From: Streptomyces sp. LUP47B
Lineage (GTDB): Bacteria; Actinomycetota; Actinomycetes; Streptomycetales; Streptomycetaceae
DNA length: 64,000 nt
Direction of reading: 5' to 3'
NCBI RefSeq assembly: GCF_001746295.1
Contig: NZ_MJAH01000028.1
Span: forward strand, 1 to 64,000
This document shows, piece by piece, positions 9,026 to 17,714 of this stretch. The notes beneath the pieces were generated by a model. It saw nothing but the letters and a program-made list of their open reading frames with translations. It was not told where the DNA came from and ran no database searches. A program made the position numbers and the translations under genes. The first letter of the stretch is position 1, and every line of letters begins with the position of its first letter.

Positions 9026-10237
9026 GTGTCGACGGGGATCGCTTACGACTGTGACGTGCTCGTGGTCGGTGGGGGCATTGTCGGACTGTCCACGGCGTAC
9101 GCGATCACGCGCAGCGCGCCCGGTACGCGGGTCGTCGTGCTGGAGAAGGAGGCGGGGCCCGCTCGGCATCAGACCGGGCGCAACAGCGGGGTGATCCACA
9201 GCGGGATCTACTACCGGCCCGGGTCGCTCAAGGCGCAGTACGCGGCGCGGGGCGCCGCCGAGATGGTCAAGTTCTGCGCGGAGTACGGCATCGCTCACGC
9301 CGTCACCGGCAAGCTGATCGTCGCCACCGAGCGCAGCGAGCTGCCACGGCTGCACGGCCTGGTGCAGCGCGGACGGGAGAATGGCATTCCGGTGCGCGAG
9401 CTGGGTGCCGCCCAGATCGCGGAGTACGAACCCGAGGTCGAGGGGCTCGCCGCCATACACGTCGGGACCACCGGCGTATGCGACTTCGTCGGGGTCGCAC
9501 GGCAGCTGGCCGAGGCGTCGGGGGCGGAGATCCGGTACGGCGCCGAGGTGCGGCGGATCGACCGGCGGCCGGAGCTCGGGGTCGCCGTGCTGACGGGCGC
9601 CGGGGACGTCGTACGGGCGCGGGTGCTGGTGAACTGCGCCGGGCTGCACTGCGACGAGGTGGCCCGGCTGACCGGGGACGATCCAGAGATGCGGATCGTG
9701 CCGTTCCGGGGGGAGTACTACACGCTGGCGCGGCCCGAGCTGGTGCGGGGACTGGTGTATCCGGTACCGGACCCGGCGTTTCCGTTCCTCGGGGTGCATC
9801 TCACGCGCGGGATCGACGGCGGCGTGCACATCGGGCCCAACGCGGTCCCGGCGCTGGCCCGGGAGGGGTACGACTGGAGGACCGTACGGCCTCGGGAGCT
9901 GGGGGCGACGCTGGCCTGGCCGGGATCGTGGCAGATAGCCCGGCGGCACTGGCGGTACGGCACGGGTGAGCTGCGGCGCTCGGTGTCGCGGAGAGCGTTC
10001 ACTACGGCTGTGCGCAGGCTGCTGCCTGCCGTGACCGCGGACGATCTGGTCCCTTCGGCGGCCGGGGTGCGGGCACAGGCGGTACTGCGGGACGGCACGC
10101 TGGTGGACGACTTCCTGATCCGCGAGGGCGCTCGCGCGGTGCACGTACTGAACGCCCCCTCACCCGCAGCGACAGCCTCCCTGCCGATCGGCCGGGAGGT
10201 GGCCCGAAGAGCGCTGGAGACCCTGCGCACGGCGTGA
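9026..10237 (+). CDS. lhgO: L-2-hydroxyglutarate oxidase (LhgO-type FAD enzyme)
   Basis: 403 aa from GTG 9026 with GGGAGG upstream. Starts with an FAD-binding Rossmann motif (DVLVVGGGIVGLSTA), followed by QTGRNSGVIHSGIYY, the hallmark block of LhgO/L2HGDH proteins, and ends PSPAATASLPIGREVA. The family oxidises L-2-hydroxyglutarate to 2-oxoglutarate, a metabolite-repair reaction, at or near the membrane. Length fits the bacterial family (~400 aa). It stands alone, 80 bases after the sporulation gene and 130 before trmB; the neighbours give no pathway hint. Confidence 0.85.
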   Translation: MSTGIAYDCDVLVVGGGIVGLSTAYAITRSAPGTRVVVLEKEAGPARHQTGRNSGVIHSGIYYRPGSLKAQYAARGAAEMVKFCAEYGIAHAVTGKLIVATERSELPRLHGLVQRGRENGIPVRELGAAQIAEYEPEVEGLAAIHVGTTGVCDFVGVARQLAEASGAEIRYGAEVRRIDRRPELGVAVLTGAGDVVRARVLVNCAGLHCDEVARLTGDDPEMRIVPFRGEYYTLARPELVRGLVYPVPDPAFPFLGVHLTRGIDGGVHIGPNAVPALAREGYDWRTVRPRELGATLAWPGSWQIARRHWRYGTGELRRSVSRRAFTTAVRRLLPAVTADDLVPSAAGVRAQAVLRDGTLVDDFLIREGARAVHVLNAPSPAATASLPIGREVARRALETLRTA

Positions 10238-10368
10238 CGGACGCGGGCGCCACCACCCGCCGGTGGCGACTCGGACACGGCTGTCCCGGACGCGGCCACC
10301 CAGACCCGACAGCCAGAACATCCCTGCGCAGCATTCGTCCCCCAGGTCGCCGTAAAATCGATCCCACT

Positions 10369-11247
10369 GTGTCTGACTCCCTCAACGCCCCCGAAGCCCC
10401 CCGGTCCCGGCCCGCCGCCGACGAGTCCGGTCTGCACGTGCCCGGTGCCCCCGTTCGGCGCAGCCGGGCCAAAGGGGAGCCGCGGTTTCCCGACGGGCCC
10501 AGTGCCGATCCCGCGGGATCGCACTTCGAGCGGCGGATCCGGAGCTTTCAGCCGCGCCGCAGCCGGGTGACGGCCGGGCAGGCGGACGCGTTGCAGCGGT
10601 TGTGGCCCACGTGGGGCCTCGACATCGACGGGCAGCGCACGATCGACCTCGGTGAGATGTTCGGCAACGACCACCCGGTCGTGCTGGAGATCGGCTTCGG
10701 GATGGGTGAGGCCACCGCGCAGATGGCCGCCGCGGAGCCGGGGATCAACATCCTCGCCGTCGATGTGCACACCCCCGGTCAGGGAAACCTGCTCAATCTC
10801 GCCGAGCAGCACAAGCTGTCCAACGTCCGGGTCGCCAACGGCGACGCCATCATCCTGCTGCGCGAGATGCTCGCCGAGGACTCGCTCGACGGGCTGCGCG
10901 TCTACTTCCCGGACCCCTGGCCCAAGAAGCGGCACCACAAGCGGCGGCTGATCCAGCCGGAGTTCCTGGACCTGGCCGCGACGCGGCTGCGGCCGGGCGC
11001 GCTGGTGCACTGCGCGACCGACTGGGAACCGTACGCCGAACAGATGCTCGACGTGCTCACCGCGCATCCCGACTTCGAGAACACACAGGCAGACGGCGGT
11101 TTTGCGTCGCGTCCCGACTTCCGGCCGCTGACCCGTTTCGAGGGGCAGGGACTGGACAAGGGACATGTCGTGAACGACCTGCTGTTCCGCTGCGTACAGC
11201 ACGGCGACCGACCCGACCGATCCGACCAGTCCCCCACCGGCGCCTGA
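10369..11247 (+). CDS. trmB: tRNA (guanine-N7-)-methyltransferase TrmB
   Basis: 292 aa from GTG 10369 (VSDSLNAPEAP). Class I methyltransferase with the SAM motif EIGFGMGEAT, acidic loop NILAVDVHTPG, and the TrmB signature DPWPKKRHHKRRL followed by IQPEFLDLAATRLRPGG-like sequence. It methylates G46 of tRNA to m7G. The N-terminal ~55 residues are a low-complexity Pro/Arg-rich extension usual in Streptomyces copies. No clear Shine-Dalgarno precedes the GTG, so the exact start is less certain than the identity. Confidence 0.93.
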   Translation: MSDSLNAPEAPRSRPAADESGLHVPGAPVRRSRAKGEPRFPDGPSADPAGSHFERRIRSFQPRRSRVTAGQADALQRLWPTWGLDIDGQRTIDLGEMFGNDHPVVLEIGFGMGEATAQMAAAEPGINILAVDVHTPGQGNLLNLAEQHKLSNVRVANGDAIILLREMLAEDSLDGLRVYFPDPWPKKRHHKRRLIQPEFLDLAATRLRPGALVHCATDWEPYAEQMLDVLTAHPDFENTQADGGFASRPDFRPLTRFEGQGLDKGHVVNDLLFRCVQHGDRPDRSDQSPTGA

Positions 11248-11297
11248 TCACCCGCCCCGCCTGCGGGCGGCGCCTCTGTCTCGTTAAGGTCGATGCT

Positions 11298-12641
11298 GTG
11301 GCCACCTGTCCCCCGTATCCGACGCACCCCGGTGACCCCACCGGCGGCGCCGCGCTGCGGCACGCGCACTGGTGGCAGCGGAAGTGGGTGCGCTACGGCG
11401 CCCTGATCACGCTTCTCACGCTGTCCGGGCTCGTCATCCTCGCCCTGGTCCGCCAACAGACCGGCACCGAAGGGTTCCTGGTCGGCCTCGGCCTCGCCGT
11501 CCTGCCCGTACCGCTGCTCATAGCCGCGTTCCGCTGGCTCGACCGGGTCGAACCGGGCCCCTGGCGCAATCTGCTGTTCGCCTTCGCCTGGGGCGCCTGC
11601 GCGGCGGCGCTGATAGCGATCATCGCCAACAGCTTCGCGACGAAGTGGATAGCGACGGCGACCGCCGATCCGACCAGCGCCGACACCCTCGGCGCGACCG
11701 TGATAGCGCCGATCGTCGAGGAGTCGGCCAAGGCCGCGGCCGTCGTGCTGGTCTTCCTGTTCCGCAGACGGGACTTCACCGGGATCGTCGACGGGGTGGT
11801 GATAGCGGGGGTCACCGCCACCGGCTTCGCCTTCACCGAGAACATCCTCTACCTCGGTACCGCCTTCGGCACCGACCAGCTCAACGGCCATGGCGGCATC
11901 GCCTCCGTCACCGCCGCGACCTTCTTCGTACGCGTCGTGATGTCGCCGTTCGCGCACCCCCTCTTCACCGTCCTCACCGGCATCGGCTTCGGCATCTCCG
12001 CGCTCTCGGCGGAACGCCAGCACGTACGGCGGGTGCTCGTCCCGCTGTCCGGACTGCTGCTCGCGATGGGCATGCACGCGATGTGGAACGGCTCCTCGAC
12101 GCTCGGGGAGTACGGGTTCTTCGCGGTGTACGCGATGTTCATGGTGCCGGCGTTCGCGCTACTGACCTGGCTGGTCATCTGGACGCGGCAGCGGGAGCTG
12201 AGGACCGTCCGCGAGGAACTGCCCGCGTACGCCGTCGCCGGGTGGCTGGCGCCGACCGAGCCGTACGTACTGGGCTCGATGCGGGCGCGACGGGTGGCGC
12301 GGGAGTACGCGCGGCGGCAGTTCGGCGGGCGGCCCGCGGCACGGGCGGTCTCGCAGTACGAGGCGTACGCGACGTCCTTGGCGTTCCTGCGGCGCCGGGG
12401 GCGGCTCGGGCGGGCGAACGCCGACTTCGTCGTACGGGAGCGGGAGTTGTTGCACGAGCTGTGGCGGCGGCGGGACGTCGCGCGGCCCGCGCTGGACCAC
12501 GCGGCCCGGATGACGGCGCCGCCGCTACCGGTGGCCGCGCCGCCCTGGCCGGTGTACGGGGTGTACGGCTATCCGCCGCAACCGGTCCAGCCGGTCCAGC
12601 CGACGGTGCCGTATCCCGCGTACAACCCGTACCGGACGTAG
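11298..12641 (+). CDS. PrsW-family intramembrane protease
   Basis: 447 aa from GTG 11298. Several hydrophobic helices occupy about residues 30-300. The PrsW-type catalytic elements are visible: the EESAKA block on one helix, TGFAFTENILY, and a conserved HAMWNGS on a later helix. After the membrane domain comes a basic, Arg-rich cytoplasmic tail ending in a Pro/Tyr-rich segment (YPPQPVQPVQPTVPYPAYNPY). PrsW in Bacillus cleaves an anti-sigma factor; the substrate here is unknown and no anti-sigma gene is adjacent. It may be transcribed with trmB (50 bases upstream). Confidence 0.85.
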   Translation: MATCPPYPTHPGDPTGGAALRHAHWWQRKWVRYGALITLLTLSGLVILALVRQQTGTEGFLVGLGLAVLPVPLLIAAFRWLDRVEPGPWRNLLFAFAWGACAAALIAIIANSFATKWIATATADPTSADTLGATVIAPIVEESAKAAAVVLVFLFRRRDFTGIVDGVVIAGVTATGFAFTENILYLGTAFGTDQLNGHGGIASVTAATFFVRVVMSPFAHPLFTVLTGIGFGISALSAERQHVRRVLVPLSGLLLAMGMHAMWNGSSTLGEYGFFAVYAMFMVPAFALLTWLVIWTRQRELRTVREELPAYAVAGWLAPTEPYVLGSMRARRVAREYARRQFGGRPAARAVSQYEAYATSLAFLRRRGRLGRANADFVVRERELLHELWRRRDVARPALDHAARMTAPPLPVAAPPWPVYGVYGYPPQPVQPVQPTVPYPAYNPYRT

Positions 12642-12809
12642 CTCGACCAGAGCAAGACCCGTGGGCGCCCTGCTCGGCGCGGCCGCCCTCGCGGCTTGCC
12701 TTTGCAGTGCCCGCCACGGCCGCCACCGCACGCCAGGCCACTCCGCCGCGCGAGACCGCGACGCCGGCCGCTCAGCGCCCGGCACCGCCGGTCGGCAGCC
12801 GCGCCCGCG

Positions 12810-13760
12810 TCAGGCCGACGCCTCCGTCAGGCGCGCCGCCTCCTCCTCCGTCAGCTTCAGCTCCGCCACCCCCAGCAGGGCCGGGAGCTGTTCCACCGTA
12901 CGCGCGGATGCGATCGGGGCCGCGACCGTGGGCCGGGACGCGAGCCAGGCGAGGGCGACCGTGGCGACCGGGACGCCGTGGGACTCGGCGATGTCGTCCA
13001 GGGCCGCGAGGACCTTGCGGCCGCGTTCGGTCTCCAGGTGCTTGCCGGCGCCCGTGGCGCGCGCACTCTCCACCGTCGTACCGGGGCGGTACTTGCCGGT
13101 GAGGAAGCCGGAGGCGAGGGCGTAGTACGGGACGGCGGCGAGGCCCTCGCGCGCGGCCACCGCCTGCAGCTCGCCCTCGTAGGTGTCACGGGAGACCAGG
13201 TTGTACTGGGGCTGCAGGGCGACATAGCGTGCCAGACCCTCGCGGTCCGAGAAGGCCAGGGACTCCGCCAGGCGCGCGGCGGAGATGTTGGAGGCACCGA
13301 TCGCCCGCACCTTGCCCGCCTTCACCAGCTCGTCCAGCGCGCCGATGATCTCCTCGACCGGCACCTCGGTCTTGTCGAAGTGGGTGTAGTACAGGTCGAT
13401 GTGGTCGGTGCCCAGGCGCTGCAGCGAGGCGTCGGCGGCGGCCTTGATGTTGGTGGCGGTCAGGCCGGGGAAGTCGGGGTGCTGGCTGACCTTCGTGGCG
13501 ATGACGACGTCGTCGCGGTTGCCCCGAGCCGCCAGCCACTTGCCGATGACGGTCTCGGACTCGCCGCCGGAGTTGCCGTCGACCCAGGCCGAGTAGGAGT
13601 CGGCCGTGTCGACGAAGTTGCCGCCCGCGGCGGTGTACGCGTCGAGGACGGCGAAGGACTGGGCCTCGTCGGCCGTCCAGCCGAACACGTTGCCGCCGAG
13701 GGTGAGCGGGAAGACCTCGAGGTCGGAGGATCCGAGCTTGCGAAGCGGAGAAGTAGTCAT
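12810..13760 (-). CDS. Aldo/keto reductase
   Basis: 316 aa, ATG 13760. A (beta/alpha)8 NADPH-dependent oxidoreductase with the catalytic tetrad visible: Asp and Tyr in DTADSYSAW, Lys in VVIATKV and His in YYTHFD. The C-terminal cofactor region contains PTVAAPIASARTVEQL. It belongs with the YajO/Tas-like group of the AKR superfamily; substrate unknown. It converges with the PrsW gene; the 168 bases between (12642-12809) hold nothing I can support. The upstream M23 gene ends 64 bases before its start on the same strand. Confidence 0.88.
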   Translation of the reverse strand: MTTSPLRKLGSSDLEVFPLTLGGNVFGWTADEAQSFAVLDAYTAAGGNFVDTADSYSAWVDGNSGGESETVIGKWLAARGNRDDVVIATKVSQHPDFPGLTATNIKAAADASLQRLGTDHIDLYYTHFDKTEVPVEEIIGALDELVKAGKVRAIGASNISAARLAESLAFSDREGLARYVALQPQYNLVSRDTYEGELQAVAAREGLAAVPYYALASGFLTGKYRPGTTVESARATGAGKHLETERGRKVLAALDDIAESHGVPVATVALAWLASRPTVAAPIASARTVEQLPALLGVAELKLTEEEAARLTEASA

Positions 13761-13824
13761 GTCCTACGTCAACGCACGCACCGGACGCCGACCTTCCGCA
13801 TCGGCCGCAAAATCGCCGTAAACC

Positions 13825-14859
13825 TCAGGGGTTGAGCCCCTTGCCGCGCAGCCACGTCATCGGGTCGATCCCGTCGGCCGAGCCGCCCGGGTGGACCTCC
13901 AGGTGCAGGTGCGCGCCGGTCACGTTGCCCGTGGCACCCACGCGGCCGATGACGTCACCGGTGCCGACCTTCTGGCCGACGCTGACGTTGATCGAGGACT
14001 GGTGGCAGAACCACAGCTCGGTGCCGTCGTCGAGGGTCAGGATCGTGCGGTAGCCGTAGGAACCGGCCCAGCCGGCCTCGGTGATGGTGCCGCTGTGGAT
14101 GGCCTTGATGAGCGTGCCGGTGGGCGCGGCGAAGTCGAGGCCCGTGTGGTAGCCGGAGGACCACAGGGAACCGGCCTGACCGAAGGTGCCCGTGATGGTG
14201 TACGACGAGGTCGGCAGCGTGTACTGCTTGGCGAGCTCGGCCAGGCGCGCGGCCTCGGCCTTCTTCGCGGCCTCCTCCTCCGCCTTCTTCTTCGCGGCGG
14301 CGGCCTTCTCCTGAGCGTCCTTCTCCGCCTTGGCGGCGGCCGCGTCGGCCTCCTTCTCGGCGGCGGCAGCGACGGCCTGGGCGGCCTTGGTGTCGAGCTG
14401 GCCCTGCTGCACCTCGGCCTGGGCCAGGATGCGCGAGCGCAGCGCCTCACCGGCGTCCGAGGTGCCCTTGGCGGTGTCGGTGGTGGTGGCGCCGACGCTG
14501 CTGAAGGCGCTCGTGTCGTCCGCGGCGGAGTCGGAGTCGCCCGAGATGAGCGAATCAACGGAGGGCAGGTCGGGCAGGGAGATGGAGACCGGCGGCTTGC
14601 CGGTGTTGGCGCTGGCCATCCCGCCCGCGCTGACGGCGGCTATGACGCCGACGCCCAGAACGGTGGAGCTGCGGGCGAATCCCCCGCCACGCTGCTTGGC
14701 GACGCGATGCCGGCCACGTACGGCGGGGAGGGTCTCCGCGGTGGGGTTCCACTCCCCCAGCAAGGCCTCGTCGTCGGTGCGGTAGCCGCCGTACACAAGT
14801 GTGTCGGTACTGCGCTGACCGGGCTCGAACGGAGCCTCAGGGGCAGGCGGGTTCGCCAC
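13825..14859 (-). CDS. M23 (LytM) cell-wall peptidase under riboswitch control
   Basis: 344 aa from GTG 14859, with AAAGGAG about nine bases upstream. An N-terminal cytoplasmic stretch (~70 residues) precedes a single hydrophobic segment (VLGVGVIAAVSAGGMASA), then a long Ala/Lys/Glu-rich coiled coil (about 140-215), then an M23 domain with HTGLDFAAPTGT and the HLHLEVHPGG zinc motif. This would be a membrane-attached or secreted peptidoglycan endopeptidase. A cyclic di-AMP riboswitch occupies its leader, as I recall for several Streptomyces cell-wall hydrolases such as rpfA. The catalytic residues look intact. Confidence 0.92.
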   Translation of the reverse strand: MANPPAPEAPFEPGQRSTDTLVYGGYRTDDEALLGEWNPTAETLPAVRGRHRVAKQRGGGFARSSTVLGVGVIAAVSAGGMASANTGKPPVSISLPDLPSVDSLISGDSDSAADDTSAFSSVGATTTDTAKGTSDAGEALRSRILAQAEVQQGQLDTKAAQAVAAAAEKEADAAAAKAEKDAQEKAAAAKKKAEEEAAKKAEAARLAELAKQYTLPTSSYTITGTFGQAGSLWSSGYHTGLDFAAPTGTLIKAIHSGTITEAGWAGSYGYRTILTLDDGTELWFCHQSSINVSVGQKVGTGDVIGRVGATGNVTGAHLHLEVHPGGSADGIDPMTWLRGKGLNP

Positions 14860-14884
14860 TTGGGCGCACTCCTTTCCTTCCTTC

Positions 14885-15042
14885 TCGCCTACCGGGTTAG
14901 CTGACGGGTTCGGAGCAGGAAGGTCTCCTACGCGCGTATACCCACCGTGCTGCCACGGCGGACTACGAGCGATTCACCCCAAGTTGGTGGTTCCCCGGTT
15001 CCCTTGCGGAATTCGGCGCGTGAGCACGGAGCCGTCTCTTGT
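14885..15042 (-). promoter_or_regulatory. ydaO-type cyclic di-AMP riboswitch
   Basis: Read on the minus strand, the leader contains the conserved ydaO blocks in order: ACCGGGGAACCACC, TTGGGGTGAATCGC, then a variable stem, GTAGGAGACCTTCC, CCGAACCCGTCAGCTAACCC and GGTAGGCG. The 5' end is a hairpin CGTC...GACG near 15030-15042. This pattern is characteristic of the c-di-AMP sensing RNA. It lies 25 to ~180 bases before the M23 start codon, so it probably turns the gene off when c-di-AMP is high, as shown for rpfA in S. coelicolor (recalled). Confidence 0.88.
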
Positions 15043-15359
15043 GACGGCTGGGACGACCGCGCTGCGTTATCGAACGTTAATAGACCCGGGGGCTCGATTC
15101 CAAGCTGTTCCGCTTGATCATTAACGAAATCCCGCAGGACTTACGGCCCATGAACGGTGAAAAACGGGCGAGTTGACCTCACCTCAGGCAACTCACAGGT
15201 TTTGACGGCGCGTCAGTGGTTATGCGGAGGGCGCTCACCCGCTCACCCCACGTCACGAAGGCCGCCGTACGGCGAGCAGCGTGGCCCCGCGGGGGAAGCC
15301 GTACTCCTCGCCCCGGTCGGGTCGGATGCCGCGGCGTACCGGTCACCGCCGGGGAAACG

Positions 15360-15398
15360 CTGAGGGCCGGAATCCAGTTACTGGATTCCGGCCCTCAG
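15360..15398 (-). terminator. Perfect 18-bp hairpin after initiator tRNA
   Basis: CTGAGGGCCGGAATCCAG (15360-15377), loop TTA, and its exact complement at 15381-15398. It follows the tRNA on the minus strand by 7 bases, so it is most likely the tRNA terminator. The stretch 15043-15359 holds no gene that I can support. Confidence 0.85.
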
Positions 15399-15405
15399 CC
15401 TTGAG

Positions 15406-15479
15406 TAGCGGGGACAGGATTTGAACCTGCGACCTCTGGGTTATGAGCCCAGCGAGCTACCGAGCTGCTCCACCCCGCG
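15406..15479 (-). tRNA. tRNA-fMet (CAU), initiator
   Basis: 74 nt, starting CGCGGGG-TGGAGCAG and ending CCCCGCTA. The anticodon loop is CTCATAA (anticodon CAT). The acceptor 1-72 pair is mismatched (C1-U72) and the anticodon stem carries the GGG/CCC pairs typical of initiator tRNA. CCA is not encoded. Confidence 0.93.
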
Positions 15480-15589
15480 TCGTTGTGTGACCAGCATACG
15501 TCATCCCCGGGGTGGTTCGCGCCAGGGTGGCGGTCGGGCGGGCGAGAGCGGCGTACCGTGGCGCCCCTCATGGAGACGAGGAGGGCCTC

Positions 15590-15850
15590 ATGGCCGCAGC
15601 CGACGAGCGACCGGTGGAGATCGACAGGCGGGACATCCCGCTCTCCGGCGGCCGGACCCTGCGGGTGACGGAGTTCGGCAACGGCAGCATCCGGCTGGCG
15701 GTGCGGGCGGGTTCGCCCTACGTGGTGACGAGCCTGGAGCAGATCGACGACGGGGCCGTACTGAAGCTCTCTCCCGGCCGCGAAGGGTCCAGCGCCCACC
15801 GGAACTGGGTCCGCGACCACGGCGGCGCCGGGGACGGCCGTCCGGAGTGA
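15590..15850 (+). CDS. Small conserved hypothetical protein
   Basis: 86 aa from ATG 15590, preceded by GAGGAGGG. Soluble, no signal peptide or zinc motif. The centre is beta-rich (RTLRVTEFGNGSIRLAVRAGSPYVVTSLEQI), suggesting a small barrel-like fold. I do not recognise a named family. It lies between the initiator tRNA and the two-component pair, with 60 bases before the latter. Confidence 0.6.
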   Translation: MAAADERPVEIDRRDIPLSGGRTLRVTEFGNGSIRLAVRAGSPYVVTSLEQIDDGAVLKLSPGREGSSAHRNWVRDHGGAGDGRPE

Positions 15851-15912
15851 GCCCCGCCCGGGTCCCGATGGTGTAGCGGGCTACACCGTGCGCCCGGGCC
15901 CGGTCATCTAGC

Positions 15913-17073
15913 GTGAGCCGCATGTGGAAGTCGGTGCAGCGTGCGGCGATGGCGACCGTGCACCTCGTGGTGGCCGCGGCGATGTGCTTCGGCGTGTACA
16001 TCTTCATCACCGTGCTGCTGATCGCCGCCATCGGCACGCTCGCCGTGGTCGGCTGCTGGCTGCTGCCCGAGGCCATACTGCTGATACGGCGGATCGCCGG
16101 CGCCAAGCGCAACCTGACCGCCCTGTGGACGGGCAGGGAGATCCCCGAGGCGTACACGCCGATGACCGGCACGCTCCGCGAGCGGCTGAGGATTTCCGTG
16201 CGGGACCCCGGCACGCTCAGGGACTTGCGCTGGATGGTCTCCTATTACCTCTACGGCGCCCTCCTCGCCCTCGCCCTCCCGCTGTGGCCCCTCGGCCTGG
16301 TGGTCGACGGCGTGTGGGCAGGCGCCCTGCGCCGCGGCCCGGTCGTCCTGCCGCTGATCGTGAGGCTCGCGGACACCGAGGCCCGTTGGTCGACCGCGCT
16401 GCTCATGCCCTCCCCGAAGGCCAGGCTGGCCCGGCGGGTCGAGGAGCTGAAGGAGACCCGGGCCGACGCCATCGCCGCTCACGAGGCCGAACTGCGCCGC
16501 ATCGAGCGGGACCTGCACGACGGCGCCCAGGCCAACCTCGTGGCGCTCTCCATGCGGATCGGACTGGCCAAGCGGGCCTACGACCGTGACCCCGACGCCG
16601 CCCGAAGGCTGCTGGACGACGCCCAGGACCAGGCCGAACAGGCGCTGACGGAGCTGCGGCAGGTGGTGCGCGGCATCCATCCGCCGATCCTCACCGACCG
16701 GGGTCTCGTCGGCGCGGTGCGGGCGCTGGCGTCGAGCAGCGGGCTCGCGGTCGGCGTCGAGGACGGCGGTCTGGACGCGGGCACCCGGGCGCCGGCGGCG
16801 GTGGAGGCCGCGGCCTACTTCGTGGTCGCCGAGTCCCTCACCAATGTGGCCAAGTACAGCGGGGCGGACCGAGCCGAGGTCCGGCTCGCCCGCACCCGGC
16901 GCGGCCTGACCGTGCGGGTGCGGGACGAGGGCCGGGGCGGCGCCGACGAGTCCGCGGGTTCGGGTCTGATCGGGATGCGGCGCAGGGTGGCCGCGCTCGA
17001 CGGGACCTTCGAAGTGACCAGCCCCGCCGGGGGCCCGACCGTGATCGATGTGGAGCTGCCGTGCGTGTGGTGA
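15913..17073 (+). CDS. Two-component sensor histidine kinase (NarL-partner type)
   Basis: 386 aa from GTG 15913 (an ATG at 15922 is an alternative; neither has a strong ribosome site). Two pairs of membrane helices sit in the N-terminal half (about 15-60 and 110-150). The HisKA_3 dimerisation box RRIERDLHDGAQANLV holds the phospho-acceptor His near residue 201. An HATPase domain follows with N-box VAESLTNVAKYS and G-box GSGLIGMRRRV. There is no large extracellular sensor, so it probably senses within the membrane. Its last 13 bases overlap the response regulator gene, implying coupled translation. Confidence 0.92.
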   Translation: MSRMWKSVQRAAMATVHLVVAAAMCFGVYIFITVLLIAAIGTLAVVGCWLLPEAILLIRRIAGAKRNLTALWTGREIPEAYTPMTGTLRERLRISVRDPGTLRDLRWMVSYYLYGALLALALPLWPLGLVVDGVWAGALRRGPVVLPLIVRLADTEARWSTALLMPSPKARLARRVEELKETRADAIAAHEAELRRIERDLHDGAQANLVALSMRIGLAKRAYDRDPDAARRLLDDAQDQAEQALTELRQVVRGIHPPILTDRGLVGAVRALASSSGLAVGVEDGGLDAGTRAPAAVEAAAYFVVAESLTNVAKYSGADRAEVRLARTRRGLTVRVRDEGRGGADESAGSGLIGMRRRVAALDGTFEVTSPAGGPTVIDVELPCVW

Positions 17074-17711
17074 TCGCCGAGGACAACGCCCTCCTGAGAG
17101 AGGGGCTCGTCCTCCTGCTGACGTCCTCCGGACACGAGGTGGTGGCCGTCGTCGGCACCGGCCCGGACATCCTGCCCGCCGTGCTGGAGCACCGGCCGGA
17201 CGTGGCGGTGCTCGACGTGCGCATGCCGCCCGGCTTCCGCGACGAGGGGCTGCGGGCCGCCCTCGAGGCGCGCGAGCGGATCCCGGGACTGCCTGTGCTG
17301 GTGCTCTCGCAGTACGTCGAGGAGTCGTACGCCGCCGAACTGCTGGGCGGTGGCAGCAGCGGGGTCGGCTACCTGCTGAAGGACCGGGTGGGCCGGGTCG
17401 ACGAGTTCCTCGACGCGCTGGAGCGGGTCGCGGCCGGGGGCACCGCGCTCGACCCCGAGGTCGTCACCGAACTGCTCACCCGCCGCCGCGACACCCCCGT
17501 CGACTCCCTCACCCCGCGCGAGCGCGAGGTGCTGAAGCTGATGGCCGAGGGTCACGACAACACCACCATCGCGAAGACCCTTGTCGTCACCGAGCGCTCG
17601 GTCAGCAAGCACATCGGCAACGTCTTCCTCAAGCTGGGCCTGCCGCCGAGCGACAGCGGCCACCGGAGGGTGCTGGCGGTACTGGCGTATCTGGCGCACA
17701 CGCCCAGGTGA
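17061..17711 (+). CDS. NarL/LuxR-family response regulator
   Basis: 216 aa, GTG 17061, overlapping the kinase gene. Receiver domain with acidic pair ED (residues 7-8), phospho-acceptor Asp52 (VAVLDVRMPP) and Lys in YLLKDRVGR. A LuxR-type helix-turn-helix follows (about 150-205: LTPREREVLKLMAEG, ERSVSKHIGNVFLKLGL). Partner of the preceding kinase; targets unknown. Confidence 0.93.
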   Translation: MRVVIAEDNALLREGLVLLLTSSGHEVVAVVGTGPDILPAVLEHRPDVAVLDVRMPPGFRDEGLRAALEARERIPGLPVLVLSQYVEESYAAELLGGGSSGVGYLLKDRVGRVDEFLDALERVAAGGTALDPEVVTELLTRRRDTPVDSLTPREREVLKLMAEGHDNTTIAKTLVVTERSVSKHIGNVFLKLGLPPSDSGHRRVLAVLAYLAHTPR

Positions 17712-17714
17712 CGC

